Source: Fundidesulfovibrio putealis DSM 16056 (GTDB lineage Bacteria > Desulfobacterota > Desulfovibrionia > Desulfovibrionales > Desulfovibrionaceae). Taken from it: a DNA stretch of 64,000 nucleotides. Shown here piece after piece: positions 1 through 8,959 of this stretch. Each line of letters opens with the position of its first letter. The stretch's first letter is position 1. The stretch is taken from contig NZ_KE386885.1 in the NCBI RefSeq assembly GCF_000429325.1, positions 151,958 through 215,957 on the forward strand. The letters are read 5' to 3'. Under the pieces are notes generated by a model. That model was not told the DNA's origin. It made no database searches and was given only the letters and a program-made list of their open reading frames with translations. Both the position numbers and the translations under genes were made by a program.

Positions 1-2
1 AA

Positions 3-213
3 GTCTCCCCCGCGTGTGCGGGGATCGACCCATCATGGGCGGCCAGGCGACTGGTCAGATCGCGTCTCCCCCGCGTGTGCGGGGATCGACCCGCCCGCGC
101 TTTAGGAATGCAAGGGGCTCGGCGTCTCCCCCGCGTGTGCGGGGATCGACCCTTCTAGACCTGCCGCTCCAAATTCAGCGAGTGGTTTCCCCCGTGTACT
201 TGGGGATGGTTCC
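3..213 (+). CRISPR. CRISPR array, type I-E-like, trailer end
   Basis: Three identical 29-base repeats lie at 3-31, 64-92 and 124-152. They begin GTCTCCCCCGCG, end ATCGACCC, and hold a CCCCGC/GCGGGG stem around GTGT. Spacers are 32, 31 and 32 bases. A fourth repeat at 185-213 matches about 20 of 29 bases. The sequence resembles the E. coli type I-E repeat read on this strand. Degenerate repeats normally mark the leader-distal end, so the leader and cas genes should lie left of the window; no cas gene is present here. The array is cut by the window start. Confidence 0.95.
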
Positions 214-222
214 CCAATAAAG

Positions 223-236
223 TGCAATCGATTGCA
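223..236. promoter_or_regulatory. palindrome TGCAATCGATTGCA, copy 1
   Basis: A perfect 14-base palindrome with central CG sits in the spacer position between two decayed CRISPR repeats. The same core recurs at 6237-6252 and 20951-20972. The shape matches operators of LacI-family regulators, but no LacI-type gene is in the window and no transport gene follows, so the role is unknown. Confidence 0.45.
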
Positions 237-242
237 GCCTTC

Positions 243-391
243 TTCTCCTCGGAGCATCCGGGAATCAACCCATGCTTCCCCCATGCCGTGCGACCATCGA
301 GTTTCCCACGCATAGGGCGTGAACGGAAATATCATGCACAGGTTGAGCGGAACTCGCCCGAAGATCCCACTCCGCGTGGGACGATACACCA
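243..391 (+). repeat. decayed CRISPR repeats beyond the array
   Basis: Three further repeat-like 29-mers continue the array rhythm: 243-271 (about 20/29 matches by eye, ending ATCAACCC), 301-329 (about 16/29, starting GTTTCCCACG) and 363-391 (about 16/29, centre CCGCGTGGGACGAT). Steps are 58, 58 and 62 bases against 60-61 in the intact array. These look like old, eroding repeats at the trailer. The last two are near the limit of what eye alignment can support. Confidence 0.5.
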
Positions 392-430
392 GTGCGCATT
401 CCTACCCTATCCTCAAAAAGAGTCATGAGG

Positions 431-3400
431 TCATTGTTCGATTCGCATCAACTCCACCCGAAACAACCCCACAAGCCACCTCTTCAATACTTCCGCACTC
501 CCCTCCCCCGATTCGCCTGCTTTCTCCTCCCGCTCCCAAACGACGCTCGCTGCATGCTCCACCCTGACAGGCACATAACCTCCGCCCATCTCCCTCTTCA
601 GCCGCTCCACGCCCTTCCTCGACAGGCAGGCCACGGCGTGACTATTCCATATGACCCGCCAGGAATCTTCTCCGCGCTGGACCAGCTCAAGGCCTTCCGA
701 GTCACCCGGCTCAAGGGCGGAAAGGACTTTCTGGGCCTGGGCGTGTGTTTGGGCAAAGGCAGGGAAAGATATGACCACGTCTGCGAGTCCCAGCTCCAGG
801 TGTTTGGCCGCGTAGGCCCGGGCCTCTTCCAGAGAGAGCGAGGGGTGAAGGGGTTCGCACCGGACGTCGCCGCCCAGTTCGTATGCAAACGGGTGTGCTG
901 CGTCCTGCCGCAGGAGCACCGCTAGGCGCTCTTTGGCCCTGGTCGCGGCCACGTAGAACAGCCTCCGTTCCTCTTCGACCTTGGCGGGGACATGACTTCT
1001 GCCATGACCCAGAGTAGGCTGTCCGGCCACGATGACCGTGTGGAATTCCAAACCTTTGGCCGAATGAATGGTCATGATCCCGACCCGCCCCGGTTCCGGT
1101 CGGGCTTCGCGGCCCAGTTCGCGGGCCGCGTCATACACGAAGCCGATGAAGTCCTGGATGGGCCGTGAATTGCCCATCGTTTCCGCCAGGTACATGTCCA
1201 GAAGCATGTCCAGCCTCCCCAACCAGGGATTGCCGAGCCGGAACCCGCTGTCGGCAACGATGTCATGGACAATTTCCCTGAGTTTCGCGCCCTTGACCGA
1301 CTTGTGCCCGCATTCCTCCAGACTGGCCTTGAGCAGCAGGAATTCCCGCGTGGAGGTGAGCGGCTCGCGTGTGGCTTTGGTGGGTCTGGCGGACAGCCCG
1401 GCAGCCGGGGCCATGCGGGCCAAGGCGTCCAGTTCCCGGTGCGTGCGGCACAGGATGCAGACGTCCGATGGGTCCAGCCCCGGCGCGGCAATGGCCTTGC
1501 GAGCCAATTCAAGAGCGGCCTTGAGGAGCGAGGGCTCGTCAGGCGTCTCGAACATGCGGACCTGGCCGCCGGGATGACTGCCGTCAACCGGGGCCATCTC
1601 CCTTCCGGTCTTCATCCGATCGCGGTTGTAGGCGATGAGCCGGTTGGCGGCATGTACGAGATTGGGGGCCGAACGGTAATTGGTCGTGAGCCAATCCATT
1701 TCCGCAGTATATTCCCGCTCGAATCTGCGGATGTAGGTCAGGTTGGCCCCACCGTAGGAGTATATGTTCTGGTCGTCGTCGCCCACGGCCATGAGCTGGG
1801 GTTTGCGTTCGCCCTTCTCGGTCCGTCCGGCCAACATCGAGAGGAAGCGGTATTCCAGTTCGTTCACGTCCTGGTATTCATCCACCAGGATGTGCCGCAG
1901 GCCGGACAGGAGACGGTCCCGCCAGTCCAGAACGCCGTGATTGTCGCCCGCCGCCGCCTCCAGGACCTGCACGGCATCTTCCAGCACAGAGTCGAAAAAG
2001 CTGTCCTCCACCGCCGCGCGCCTGCCTTCAAGGGACTTCCCGGCGAGGGACATGGCCAGCCCGTGATAGGTGTGCACGCGCACCCTGGCCGCTTCCGCGC
2101 CGATCAGGTCGCGCAGGCGGGTGCGGATCAACCCGGCTGCGCTACGGTTGAAGGCCAGGGCCAGGATGGAACGGGGAGGGACGCGCCGCACCCGAATGAG
2201 ATAGGCGATGCGGTGGACGATGACCCGGGTCTTGCCCGACCCCGGCCCGGCCACGATGAGCCGGTTTTTGTCAAGGGAGCCCTCCACGGCTGCCTGCTGC
2301 ACGGCATTGCCCAGGCCGGTGACGATCCGGCGGTAGCTCTCGACCGAGGTGGGGAGCTTAAGCAGCCATTTCTCGTTCCTGAAATACTTGGACACGAATT
2401 GGGCTGCTGGGTCCATAAAATAGTCCCGCACGAGCAGCAACGCCCTCTTAATCGCCTCCGCGCCCAGCTCCGCGAACCTACTCATGATATGGACCTGGAC
2501 CACCTTTTCGCTGAAGAACTCCTCCAGTGGCCGGAACTCCTCCTTGAGGAACCGCTCGCCGTGGGGCTTCACCTGGATGGTCATGGCCGGGCGGAACACC
2601 GCCATCCCGTTCTGCAAGGTGATGGCCTCCAGGTCGTTCAGGGCCAGCAGCCCCTGCTTGACGCGATCATTGCACCCTCCGAAGGAATGGGCACGCAAAT
2701 CGTTCGTCAGCGCCGTCTCCATGTCCCTGCTCATGAAGGAGACCAGCAGGTCCTTGCCGTGCTGCCCCGAAGGCACGCGGCCGAGCAGGTCGGCCAGAAG
2801 AATCCGGCAGACCGTGCGGCGCTCCTCCACATGGCGGCGGATGTCCTCCCACGGTTTGAGGAAGGCCAGGGCGAAGCTGTCCTCTCCGCGCTTTTTTATG
2901 CGCAGCAGGCCCTCGCGCGAGAGCATCCGCAGAATCTGGCGCACATGTTGCGGACGGCAACCCTGTTCCCCCCGGTCGAGCATCTCCTGATTCGCCCTGC
3001 GTTGATTGATGAAACGGCTGGCCTCCGGCCCAGCGTCCGGGCAGGTCTCCTCCATCCAGTCCAGGAGGGTCCGCTCCCGACTTTGCCAGGCCGCAAGGCG
3101 AGAGTCCGAGGAATCGGCGACGCCCTTGTGTACGTAGGCAGTCATGTTGAGGTCGTGGCTGATGAGTCCGGCCTTGTTCATGTCCCCCATGAGCCTCAGC
3201 AGTTCCTCGGCGGACAAGCCCACCTCGGCGGACAACCAGTCCGTATTGACCATTTCGCTGCGCCCACAAAGGGACAGGGCCTCCAGCACGTCCTGCCACT
3301 GCTTCCTCACCCGCCCAGGGAGATCGAGCTCGTCCATCCGCCGGGCCGCCTGTTCCAGGGGCAGGAGCATTCGGCCGTTCAGCACCTGAGTCCTGTTGTC

Positions 3401-5542
3401 GTCGCGTTGCAGGCGGCCGCATCTCTCCAACCAGGACAATGCGATTTTGACCTTGGTGTCGTAATCCTGCTGGGTGATGTCCAGGGCTTCGAGTTCCTCC
3501 CCTCGGACCTCCCCTGAACGCAGTAGCTCCCCGCTGGTAATCACCACGGTGTGGTCCGGCTCATTCGCGCAGAGCCTCTTGAGACCGGCGTGGATGGCCC
3601 GCATGTCGGACAGCTCCAGCCTCCCCTGGGCCGTGAGCCTGAACTGGGTTTCCATGTCCTCCGGGTCATAGAGCAGGACGCAACGGGCCGGTTCGCGGTC
3701 CCGCCCGGCCCGTCCGGCCTCCTGAAGATAATTCTCCAGCGATCCTGGCGGGTCGGAGTGGATGACCAGGCGGATGTCCGGCTTGTCCACGCCCATGCCG
3801 AATGCGTTTGTCGCCACGATGACCCGGATGTGCCCCTGGAGAAAACTTTCCTGGACCCTGCGTTTCTCCTCGGGAGTCCGGCCCGCGTGGAAATAATCCG
3901 CGTCCAGGCCATGCCCCCTCAGGCGGGCGGCCATCTCTTCGCAGCGGCGGCGGGCCGACATGAAGACCACCGCCCCGCCGGGCTCCCGGAGGCCACCCTC
4001 CAGCAACCCAATCAGGATGCCCGACTTGTCCGCAGGGCTCACCCGGATAACTTCGAAGGAGAGGTTCGTCCGCTCATGTCCGCCCAAAAAGAGATTGAGC
4101 TCCAGGCCCAGGGTCTCCAGGAAATGCGCGCGTATGTCCTCGACCACGTCGGGCTTGGCGGTGGCCGTGAAACAGGCGATCTGGGGCAGGGGCTCGCGCA
4201 GCCTCCTGGCCCGCTCGCTCAGGGCGCGGGCCACGTAGAGGTAGTCTGGCCGGAAGTCGTGGCCCCACTTGGACAGGCAGTGGGCCTCGTCATAAACCAC
4301 CAGCCCCAGTTCGCGCTGGTCCAGAGTCTGCTTCACGGTCCTGTTGCGCAGCTGCTCGGGAGCGATGAACACTAGGTCGGCAATCCCCATGCGAATGGCG
4401 TCCAAGGCATCGGAACGCTCCGGCACGGTGAGCAGTCCGTTTATGGTTGCGGCGTTGATCACGCCCCGGGCCAACAGTCCGTCCACCTGATCTTTCATTA
4501 GGGATTGAAGGGGGGATATGACCACGGTCAGCCGGGAACGCGTCCGGGCGCGCATGAGACCCGGAAGCTGGTAGCAGAGCGATTTCCCCGCGCCCGTGGG
4601 CATGACCGCCAGGCAATTGGCCCCCGAGAACATGGCACGCACGATCTGTTCCTGGATAGGTGGAGTCTCGTCGGCCACCGGGAGAAAACGGTCATATCCG
4701 AAAAACCGTTTCAGGCCGCCTAGTACGTCATGATGCTCGCGGCAGAAGGAGCAGGCAGGGTCGGCGCAGGGCCGGTCGCGCAGGACGTCCAACAGGCCGG
4801 GAATGTTCGGGAAAGTGTGGCGCACCCAAGCCGGAGCGACGGAATTGTCTCCCGCCACCCGGACCCAGGCCAGGGCATAGGCTAGGCAGAGAGGATCGAG
4901 CTGACCGGTGAGCGCTTTGTCGCAGGCGTCGGCCACCGCCGTGGGGCAGGCGCAGCCCGCAATTACAGTTCTGCTCAACTCCGCGATGTGGCGCGCATCC
5001 GGGACCTCGCCATCCAGCAGGCCTCCGAAGAACGCCGCATAACCATCCTGTGGCCGGGCCATGGAAAGAAGCCTGCTGTACAGACCTACGACCGTCTCCT
5101 CCATATCCTGAAACGCGGCCCACTCCTCGCGCAGCAGAATCAGGGCCTGCTGCGCGTCCCGCACCGGGTCCCCGGCTGAACGGGCGATGATTTTATAGGG
5201 CTTGGCCAGCCGGTGGTAAGGGTTGCGGGGGAAGGCCATCGGCGAGAGCCAAAGCGTGTCAACGACGGGGATGCGCAGCAGCTCCAGAGTCGGCCAGAGG
5301 TCCCGCAGGTGGGAGAGGTCGTGCAGGGCGACGTGATGGCCGACCAAGTGCCGCGCCCCCCGGCAGAAGCGATCCAGCCGCCGCACTGCCTCTTCTTCCG
5401 AGAAGCGCCCTTGGATGGCCAGCACCTCGTCCCGGCCCGGGGATACGGCCCCGACCTTCAGGATGCGCCGGGTGCCCGGATGGATTTCCAGGTCGATGGC
5501 TACGGCACCGTGCAGAAAGTTGTCGCAACGCGTTGAGTGCAT
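431..5542 (-). CDS. DEDDh exonuclease-RecQ-UvrD fusion helicase
   Basis: A giant three-part DNA-processing enzyme of about 1703 residues. Residues 12-130 look like a DEDDh exonuclease (D17-x-E19, HDLSHL near 74, GDPVRDAQQA near 125). A Cys cluster (C259, C264, C267, then HH) could bind zinc. RecQ-type helicase follows, with Walker A MPTGAGKSL near 314, DEAH at 418, and NAFGMGVDKPDIR and QEAGRAGRD motifs. The C-terminal third is a UvrD/Rep helicase with AGPGSGKT near 1100, VDEYQD near 1220 and TIHSAKGLEF near 1490. The ATG at 5542 starts just before the exonuclease; the frame opens 49 codons earlier, but no good ribosome site decides it. It stands alone beside the CRISPR trailer. Each domain is clear; a genome-defence or repair role is inferred. 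Confidence 0.9.
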   Translation of the reverse strand: MHSTRCDNFLHGAVAIDLEIHPGTRRILKVGAVSPGRDEVLAIQGRFSEEEAVRRLDRFCRGARHLVGHHVALHDLSHLRDLWPTLELLRIPVVDTLWLSPMAFPRNPYHRLAKPYKIIARSAGDPVRDAQQALILLREEWAAFQDMEETVVGLYSRLLSMARPQDGYAAFFGGLLDGEVPDARHIAELSRTVIAGCACPTAVADACDKALTGQLDPLCLAYALAWVRVAGDNSVAPAWVRHTFPNIPGLLDVLRDRPCADPACSFCREHHDVLGGLKRFFGYDRFLPVADETPPIQEQIVRAMFSGANCLAVMPTGAGKSLCYQLPGLMRARTRSRLTVVISPLQSLMKDQVDGLLARGVINAATINGLLTVPERSDALDAIRMGIADLVFIAPEQLRNRTVKQTLDQRELGLVVYDEAHCLSKWGHDFRPDYLYVARALSERARRLREPLPQIACFTATAKPDVVEDIRAHFLETLGLELNLFLGGHERTNLSFEVIRVSPADKSGILIGLLEGGLREPGGAVVFMSARRRCEEMAARLRGHGLDADYFHAGRTPEEKRRVQESFLQGHIRVIVATNAFGMGVDKPDIRLVIHSDPPGSLENYLQEAGRAGRDREPARCVLLYDPEDMETQFRLTAQGRLELSDMRAIHAGLKRLCANEPDHTVVITSGELLRSGEVRGEELEALDITQQDYDTKVKIALSWLERCGRLQRDDNRTQVLNGRMLLPLEQAARRMDELDLPGRVRKQWQDVLEALSLCGRSEMVNTDWLSAEVGLSAEELLRLMGDMNKAGLISHDLNMTAYVHKGVADSSDSRLAAWQSRERTLLDWMEETCPDAGPEASRFINQRRANQEMLDRGEQGCRPQHVRQILRMLSREGLLRIKKRGEDSFALAFLKPWEDIRRHVEERRTVCRILLADLLGRVPSGQHGKDLLVSFMSRDMETALTNDLRAHSFGGCNDRVKQGLLALNDLEAITLQNGMAVFRPAMTIQVKPHGERFLKEEFRPLEEFFSEKVVQVHIMSRFAELGAEAIKRALLLVRDYFMDPAAQFVSKYFRNEKWLLKLPTSVESYRRIVTGLGNAVQQAAVEGSLDKNRLIVAGPGSGKTRVIVHRIAYLIRVRRVPPRSILALAFNRSAAGLIRTRLRDLIGAEAARVRVHTYHGLAMSLAGKSLEGRRAAVEDSFFDSVLEDAVQVLEAAAGDNHGVLDWRDRLLSGLRHILVDEYQDVNELEYRFLSMLAGRTEKGERKPQLMAVGDDDQNIYSYGGANLTYIRRFEREYTAEMDWLTTNYRSAPNLVHAANRLIAYNRDRMKTGREMAPVDGSHPGGQVRMFETPDEPSLLKAALELARKAIAAPGLDPSDVCILCRTHRELDALARMAPAAGLSARPTKATREPLTSTREFLLLKASLEECGHKSVKGAKLREIVHDIVADSGFRLGNPWLGRLDMLLDMYLAETMGNSRPIQDFIGFVYDAARELGREARPEPGRVGIMTIHSAKGLEFHTVIVAGQPTLGHGRSHVPAKVEEERRLFYVAATRAKERLAVLLRQDAAHPFAYELGGDVRCEPLHPSLSLEEARAYAAKHLELGLADVVISFPAFAQTHAQAQKVLSALEPGDSEGLELVQRGEDSWRVIWNSHAVACLSRKGVERLKREMGGGYVPVRVEHAASVVWEREEKAGESGEGSAEVLKRWLVGLFRVELMRIEQ

Positions 5543-5709
5543 GGTAGGAATGCATATAAAGCCCTGGAGACAAACGCAATGATCGGGAAAATTGAAACGG
5601 TCAGACATAAGCAGCAAAGACAACCTGAGAAGTGTTGTCTTTGCTGTGGAACCGGCAGAACCCACAATCATCGAATTTCCGGTGAACAACCTGTTTTCAG
5701 GCCTTCAAC

Positions 5710-6368
5710 CTAGGAGTGGTTCATCCACAGCTTCCGTCTTTCGAAAACCAGCCTGAGCATTTCAACGTCCAATAGCTCCCCTGGCCTTGTAATTTTGACA
5801 TCACCCAATTGAGCCAAGCAACCTTGACAGAATGGACCAGCCGACGAGCCTTCTTGGCGAACTCCCGCCCGGCGTCGTCATTGTCGAAGCCGAGCATGAC
5901 CACCCGGGCGTGGATGGAGTCCAGTTGCTCGTGTGACGGCTGGCCCAGGCATGCCAGGACGTTGATCGTCGGGAACATCGTGCGCAGCCTCATGGCGTCG
6001 ATGGCGCCCTCCACCAGGATCAGCGGGCGGTCAGGCACGTACAAGTGATTCCCGAACCACAGGTTCGTGGCATGGTAATCGACCTGGGAGCCGTCAGCTT
6101 GACCGACAGCCGGAACGAGTTGTTTGAAATCCCGGCGATGGTAAGGGCCCACATGCCCAGGACATCTCCTGGTATGCCTATCGATGATCGGAAAAAATAC
6201 CCGGCATTGACCTGATAAAAAACTTTCAAATATGAACTGCAATCGATTGCAGGTCAACCTTACAGCCCTTGATGAGCCCACGGAGGGTGTCATCTACGGT
6301 GGTGTATTCGCAGTGTGCGTCCAAAGCCCGGTATCTGGCCAGAACATCATCGCTTTCTCAAACAGCAT
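5710..6368 (-). pseudogene. frameshifted Toprim/DnaG-like primase remnant
   Basis: A Toprim core is clear in one frame (LILVEGAIDAMRL, then VVMLGFDNDDAGREFAKKA), preceded by VFFPIIDRHTRRCPGHVG, as in phage and plasmid primases. The coding signal changes frame at least twice. The N-terminal part (RYRALDAHCEYTTVDDTLRG) reads in another frame before about 6240. The natural C-terminus (GDVKITRPGELLDVEMLRL) reads in a third frame ending with TAG at 5710. A GGGAGGGG ribosome site precedes ATG 6368. It follows the Rep-like gene on the same strand, so both probably came from one plasmid-like replicon. Sequencing error could mimic the shifts, but two in 650 bases favours decay. Confidence 0.7.
6237..6252. 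promoter_or_regulatory. palindrome CTGCAATCGATTGCAG, copy 2
   Basis: A perfect 16-base palindrome with the same core as copies 1 and 3. Here it lies inside the decayed primase gene, where the minus strand would read Leu-Gln-Ser-Ile-Ala. It may therefore be a chance coding palindrome, although an exact match to the intergenic copies is unexpected. Confidence 0.4.
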
Positions 6369-6384
6369 CACGTCATCCCCTCCC

Positions 6385-7437
6385 TTACAGGTCTTCGTTC
6401 ATCTCGTTCATCCTTGGTAAGCAGGTGTTGTAAACACTGCGCAGAACCGGAGTCATGTCCTTCCGGTGTGTGAAGAAAAACTCGAAATCGGGGTCCTTCG
6501 GGATCGACACCCTAAATGTCTTACAGTTCTTAGTGGTGACCTGAAGGCGATTCAATGCTGAGGGGATCCACCGCCACTTGGCCACGATGTTGGCCAGAGT
6601 CAGGTGGATGGCTTCGTCATCATATCCATCATTGCGAAGTTCGGTGACGTAGTAACCCATTAGACCGCGCATCTTGCCGGCCATATTCCGGACACACCCT
6701 TCATACTCTTTGTCGGCCACGGCCTTGTACCAAGTCTCCAGACCCACCTTTCCGTTGGCCTTGCCGTTCTGGGTGAACAGAGGCTCCTCAGCCTTCTTGG
6801 CGGACTTGGCTTTCGCGGTCTCCTGGGACTTAGCCTTGGCGCTGGTAAGCATGCTCATAAGGTCGTTCATAATCGTTCTGTAAGCCTCCTGGGCCTTTGT
6901 GATGAATGAACGTAACCCGTGGATCAATCTGTTGGCAAAGCTGGCCGTGTAGGCGCACATCCGGTCGAAAACGGGCCCGGCCGCCAGGCCATGGAGATCA
7001 GCCAGGTCGCGCCAGGCGTTCGTCTTGTGGTTGAGCTTGTCGATGATCGGGCGGACACCCTCATGAATCTTCTTGAGGTTCAGCCCGTAGTAGCACTCGC
7101 TCCCGTCATCCTGGCGGCACATCTTGAAGAGGTAGCCCTGGGCCACCAGCCAATCGAAAGCGTTCTGTGCCGTGCGGGATGAGAACCGGCAGCCGGCCGC
7201 TGCTTCTTTCAGAGTGAGCCGTTCAAATGGCTTGTTGAATGCCAGGGTCCGGGTGGAGATGAAGCGGAGCATTGCCGATGCATTCTGGGTGCTCATGCCT
7301 GTGCCTCGGATACCCAGCAGCATTTCGCCTACGGGTTCCGCGTCTGAGTAGAACATCCGATGGATGGCGCGGCAGATCCGCTTCTCCTCGGGTGTCTGGA
7401 AGGCCATTGCGTTCGTGATTTCGTAGCATCCGGTCAT
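6385..7437 (-). CDS. plasmid Rep-like winged-helix protein
   Basis: A 350-residue protein starting at ATG 7437 behind GGAGGGAAC. Residues about 55-115 look like a winged helix (ERLTLKEAAAGCRFSSRTAQNAFDWL, shown here only in part: LTLKEAAAGCRFSSR). A Lys/Ala-rich linker near 205-225 separates it from a C-terminal domain. I do not recognise a named family. The layout resembles replication initiators: DNA-binding N-terminus, iteron-like palindromes 300-400 bases upstream at 7747-7839, and a primase remnant just downstream on the same strand. No attachment site or partition gene is visible. The replication role is inferred from context; a phage regulator is the main alternative. Confidence 0.55.
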   Translation of the reverse strand: MTGCYEITNAMAFQTPEEKRICRAIHRMFYSDAEPVGEMLLGIRGTGMSTQNASAMLRFISTRTLAFNKPFERLTLKEAAAGCRFSSRTAQNAFDWLVAQGYLFKMCRQDDGSECYYGLNLKKIHEGVRPIIDKLNHKTNAWRDLADLHGLAAGPVFDRMCAYTASFANRLIHGLRSFITKAQEAYRTIMNDLMSMLTSAKAKSQETAKAKSAKKAEEPLFTQNGKANGKVGLETWYKAVADKEYEGCVRNMAGKMRGLMGYYVTELRNDGYDDEAIHLTLANIVAKWRWIPSALNRLQVTTKNCKTFRVSIPKDPDFEFFFTHRKDMTPVLRSVYNTCLPRMNEMNEDL

Positions 7438-7746
7438 TCTGTTCCCTCCGCAAATAGAGTCGATCTCCTCATCCTATAGGAAGGGCTTCATCGGTCAAAT
7501 CCATCCGGTGCTGATCGACACCGAATACAAAGAAAGTTTGCGGAAATCGAAAATAATCTGGTGGGAGGGGGCGGGCGCAATGGGGGAGGGTCTTCGGCTG
7601 TTGGTTGAGTGCCTCGATCCGAATGCCTTTCTCTTCTCCTTCCCCCCAGCGGGAGGTCCGGCGACTCGGCGCAGCCGATCGCTAGACTTTCTTTCTCTTG
7701 CTCTTCTCTTAATTCTCTAGAGCTTCTAAATTCTCCTGTACTTAAA

Positions 7747-7839
7747 AGAGCAATTTTTGCTGAGTGGGGGTCAGCAAAGTTTGCTTAGGGTATTGGCATA
7801 GGGTCAGCAAAGTTTGCTGAGGGGGGTAGCAGAATTTGA
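7747..7839. repeat. iteron-like or operator palindromes
   Basis: The 17-base palindrome TCAGCAAAGTTTGCTGA (8-base arms, one central base) is perfect at 7804-7820 and has one change at 7771-7787. Both are flanked by G-runs, at 33-base spacing. A weaker copy AGCAATTTTTGCTGAG lies at 7749-7764 and a partial one at 7826-7839. They sit in AT-rich DNA upstream of the Rep-like gene. Either plasmid iterons or autoregulatory operators would fit. Confidence 0.6.
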
Positions 7840-8041
7840 CATCCATCCTCGTTCTTCAATTTCCATTTGTAAACCGACTCTGATCTTTCCTATCGTCACG
7901 TTCAATCATGGCTGTAAGTACTCTCCTCTCGACTCCAAATTCTCCTTAGCCTATGAAGGGACGTAGGTGGAGTACCCTTTCCTACGCTCCAAGCCGGAAA
8001 GCGTCCGAGGCGATCAGCGAATGCAACGCGGGGTCTCCGAC

Positions 8042-8959
8042 ATGAACAAGCTCCTGGTAACTCTCGCCCTGGTGCTCTCCTTCGCATCCCCCGTCCTTGC
8101 CGGTTCGTTCGAATCCGGAGCCATCGCCGTCGTGAACGACGACGGCAACAACCTCCGCGCTCATGGCGGGGCAGGATACCAAAGCGCAAAAGTACTCGGG
8201 GTGCTGAATAGGGGCGCGTATGTCCGCGTTCTTCAGCAGCAGGGAAATTGGAGCGAGGTTTTGTGGGGGGATGAACAGCGGGGGTGGGTGAATTCGAAGT
8301 GCCTCGTCCCGGTGTCCCAATATCTGGCCGATCCGGTAAACAAAGAGGACGTGTACTGCCCAAAGGACTATCGGCGGCGCTTCGTTGCCGACCTGGACAA
8401 AACCCATCCCAAGGCGGTGATCGTCCTGGAAGACGTGCCGACCCTTTTCGGAGGGGGGGGTCGGATCGTGGTATCGGACCTTCAGGGCGTCGTTCTCTGG
8501 CGAGGGCCGGTCACGGACGTGTTTCAGGACCCTGCCACATGGAATCCACTCTTTTACTTCTGCTCGCACGGAGGAGTGTACTGGCCCTCCGTGGTAGGAG
8601 ACGTGGATGGAGATGGTTTCGCGGAAATATTGGCCGGAGATGCCCAGTCAGACGTCTCGGTCAGTTCCTTCACCCTTGCGCGCTGGGACGGCAAGGTTTT
8701 TTCCGTTGTCAGGCGCGGAGAGTCGCTGATCGAATCGCCTCTTGATTCCGGCCACTACTCCTGGGTGGCCTGGAACGGGGGCGACCGTTTCGCCCGCTGG
8801 ATCATGTCGGTAAAATCCCTTGAGCCTGACGGTGCGGTGCGGGCGGAAATCTTCGAATACGGGCCGGGGAAGCCCCTGCGGTTCGGCACAGCCATTCTGC
8901 GGATGGACGCCTCAGGCGCGGCGTTCGTCAAGTGGATCACCCCGCTGCGCGCATCATGA
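8042..8959 (+). CDS. secreted SH3-domain protein with FG-GAP-like loop
   Basis: A 305-residue exported protein. The start at 8042 gives a clean signal peptide (MNKLLVTLALVLSFASPVLA); the frame is open further upstream but codes no plausible leader. Residues about 28-85 are a bacterial SH3 domain (NLRAHGGAGYQSAKVLGVL, ending GWVNSKCL), a fold that often binds cell wall. A Ca-loop-like GDVDGDGFAEILAG near residue 200 resembles FG-GAP/VCBS repeats. Its stop overlaps the next start (ATGA), making it the first gene of a three-gene coupled operon with CHASE2 and FecR proteins. Substrate is unknown. It could be a periplasmic sensor or adaptor. Confidence 0.75.
   Translation: MNKLLVTLALVLSFASPVLAGSFESGAIAVVNDDGNNLRAHGGAGYQSAKVLGVLNRGAYVRVLQQQGNWSEVLWGDEQRGWVNSKCLVPVSQYLADPVNKEDVYCPKDYRRRFVADLDKTHPKAVIVLEDVPTLFGGGGRIVVSDLQGVVLWRGPVTDVFQDPATWNPLFYFCSHGGVYWPSVVGDVDGDGFAEILAGDAQSDVSVSSFTLARWDGKVFSVVRRGESLIESPLDSGHYSWVAWNGGDRFARWIMSVKSLEPDGAVRAEIFEYGPGKPLRFGTAILRMDASGAAFVKWITPLRAS

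Noticed and set aside
1265-3517. 750-codon rightward open frame opposite the helicase
   Set aside because: It is a shadow of the RecQ-UvrD gene in GC-rich DNA; the other strand has all the helicase motifs.
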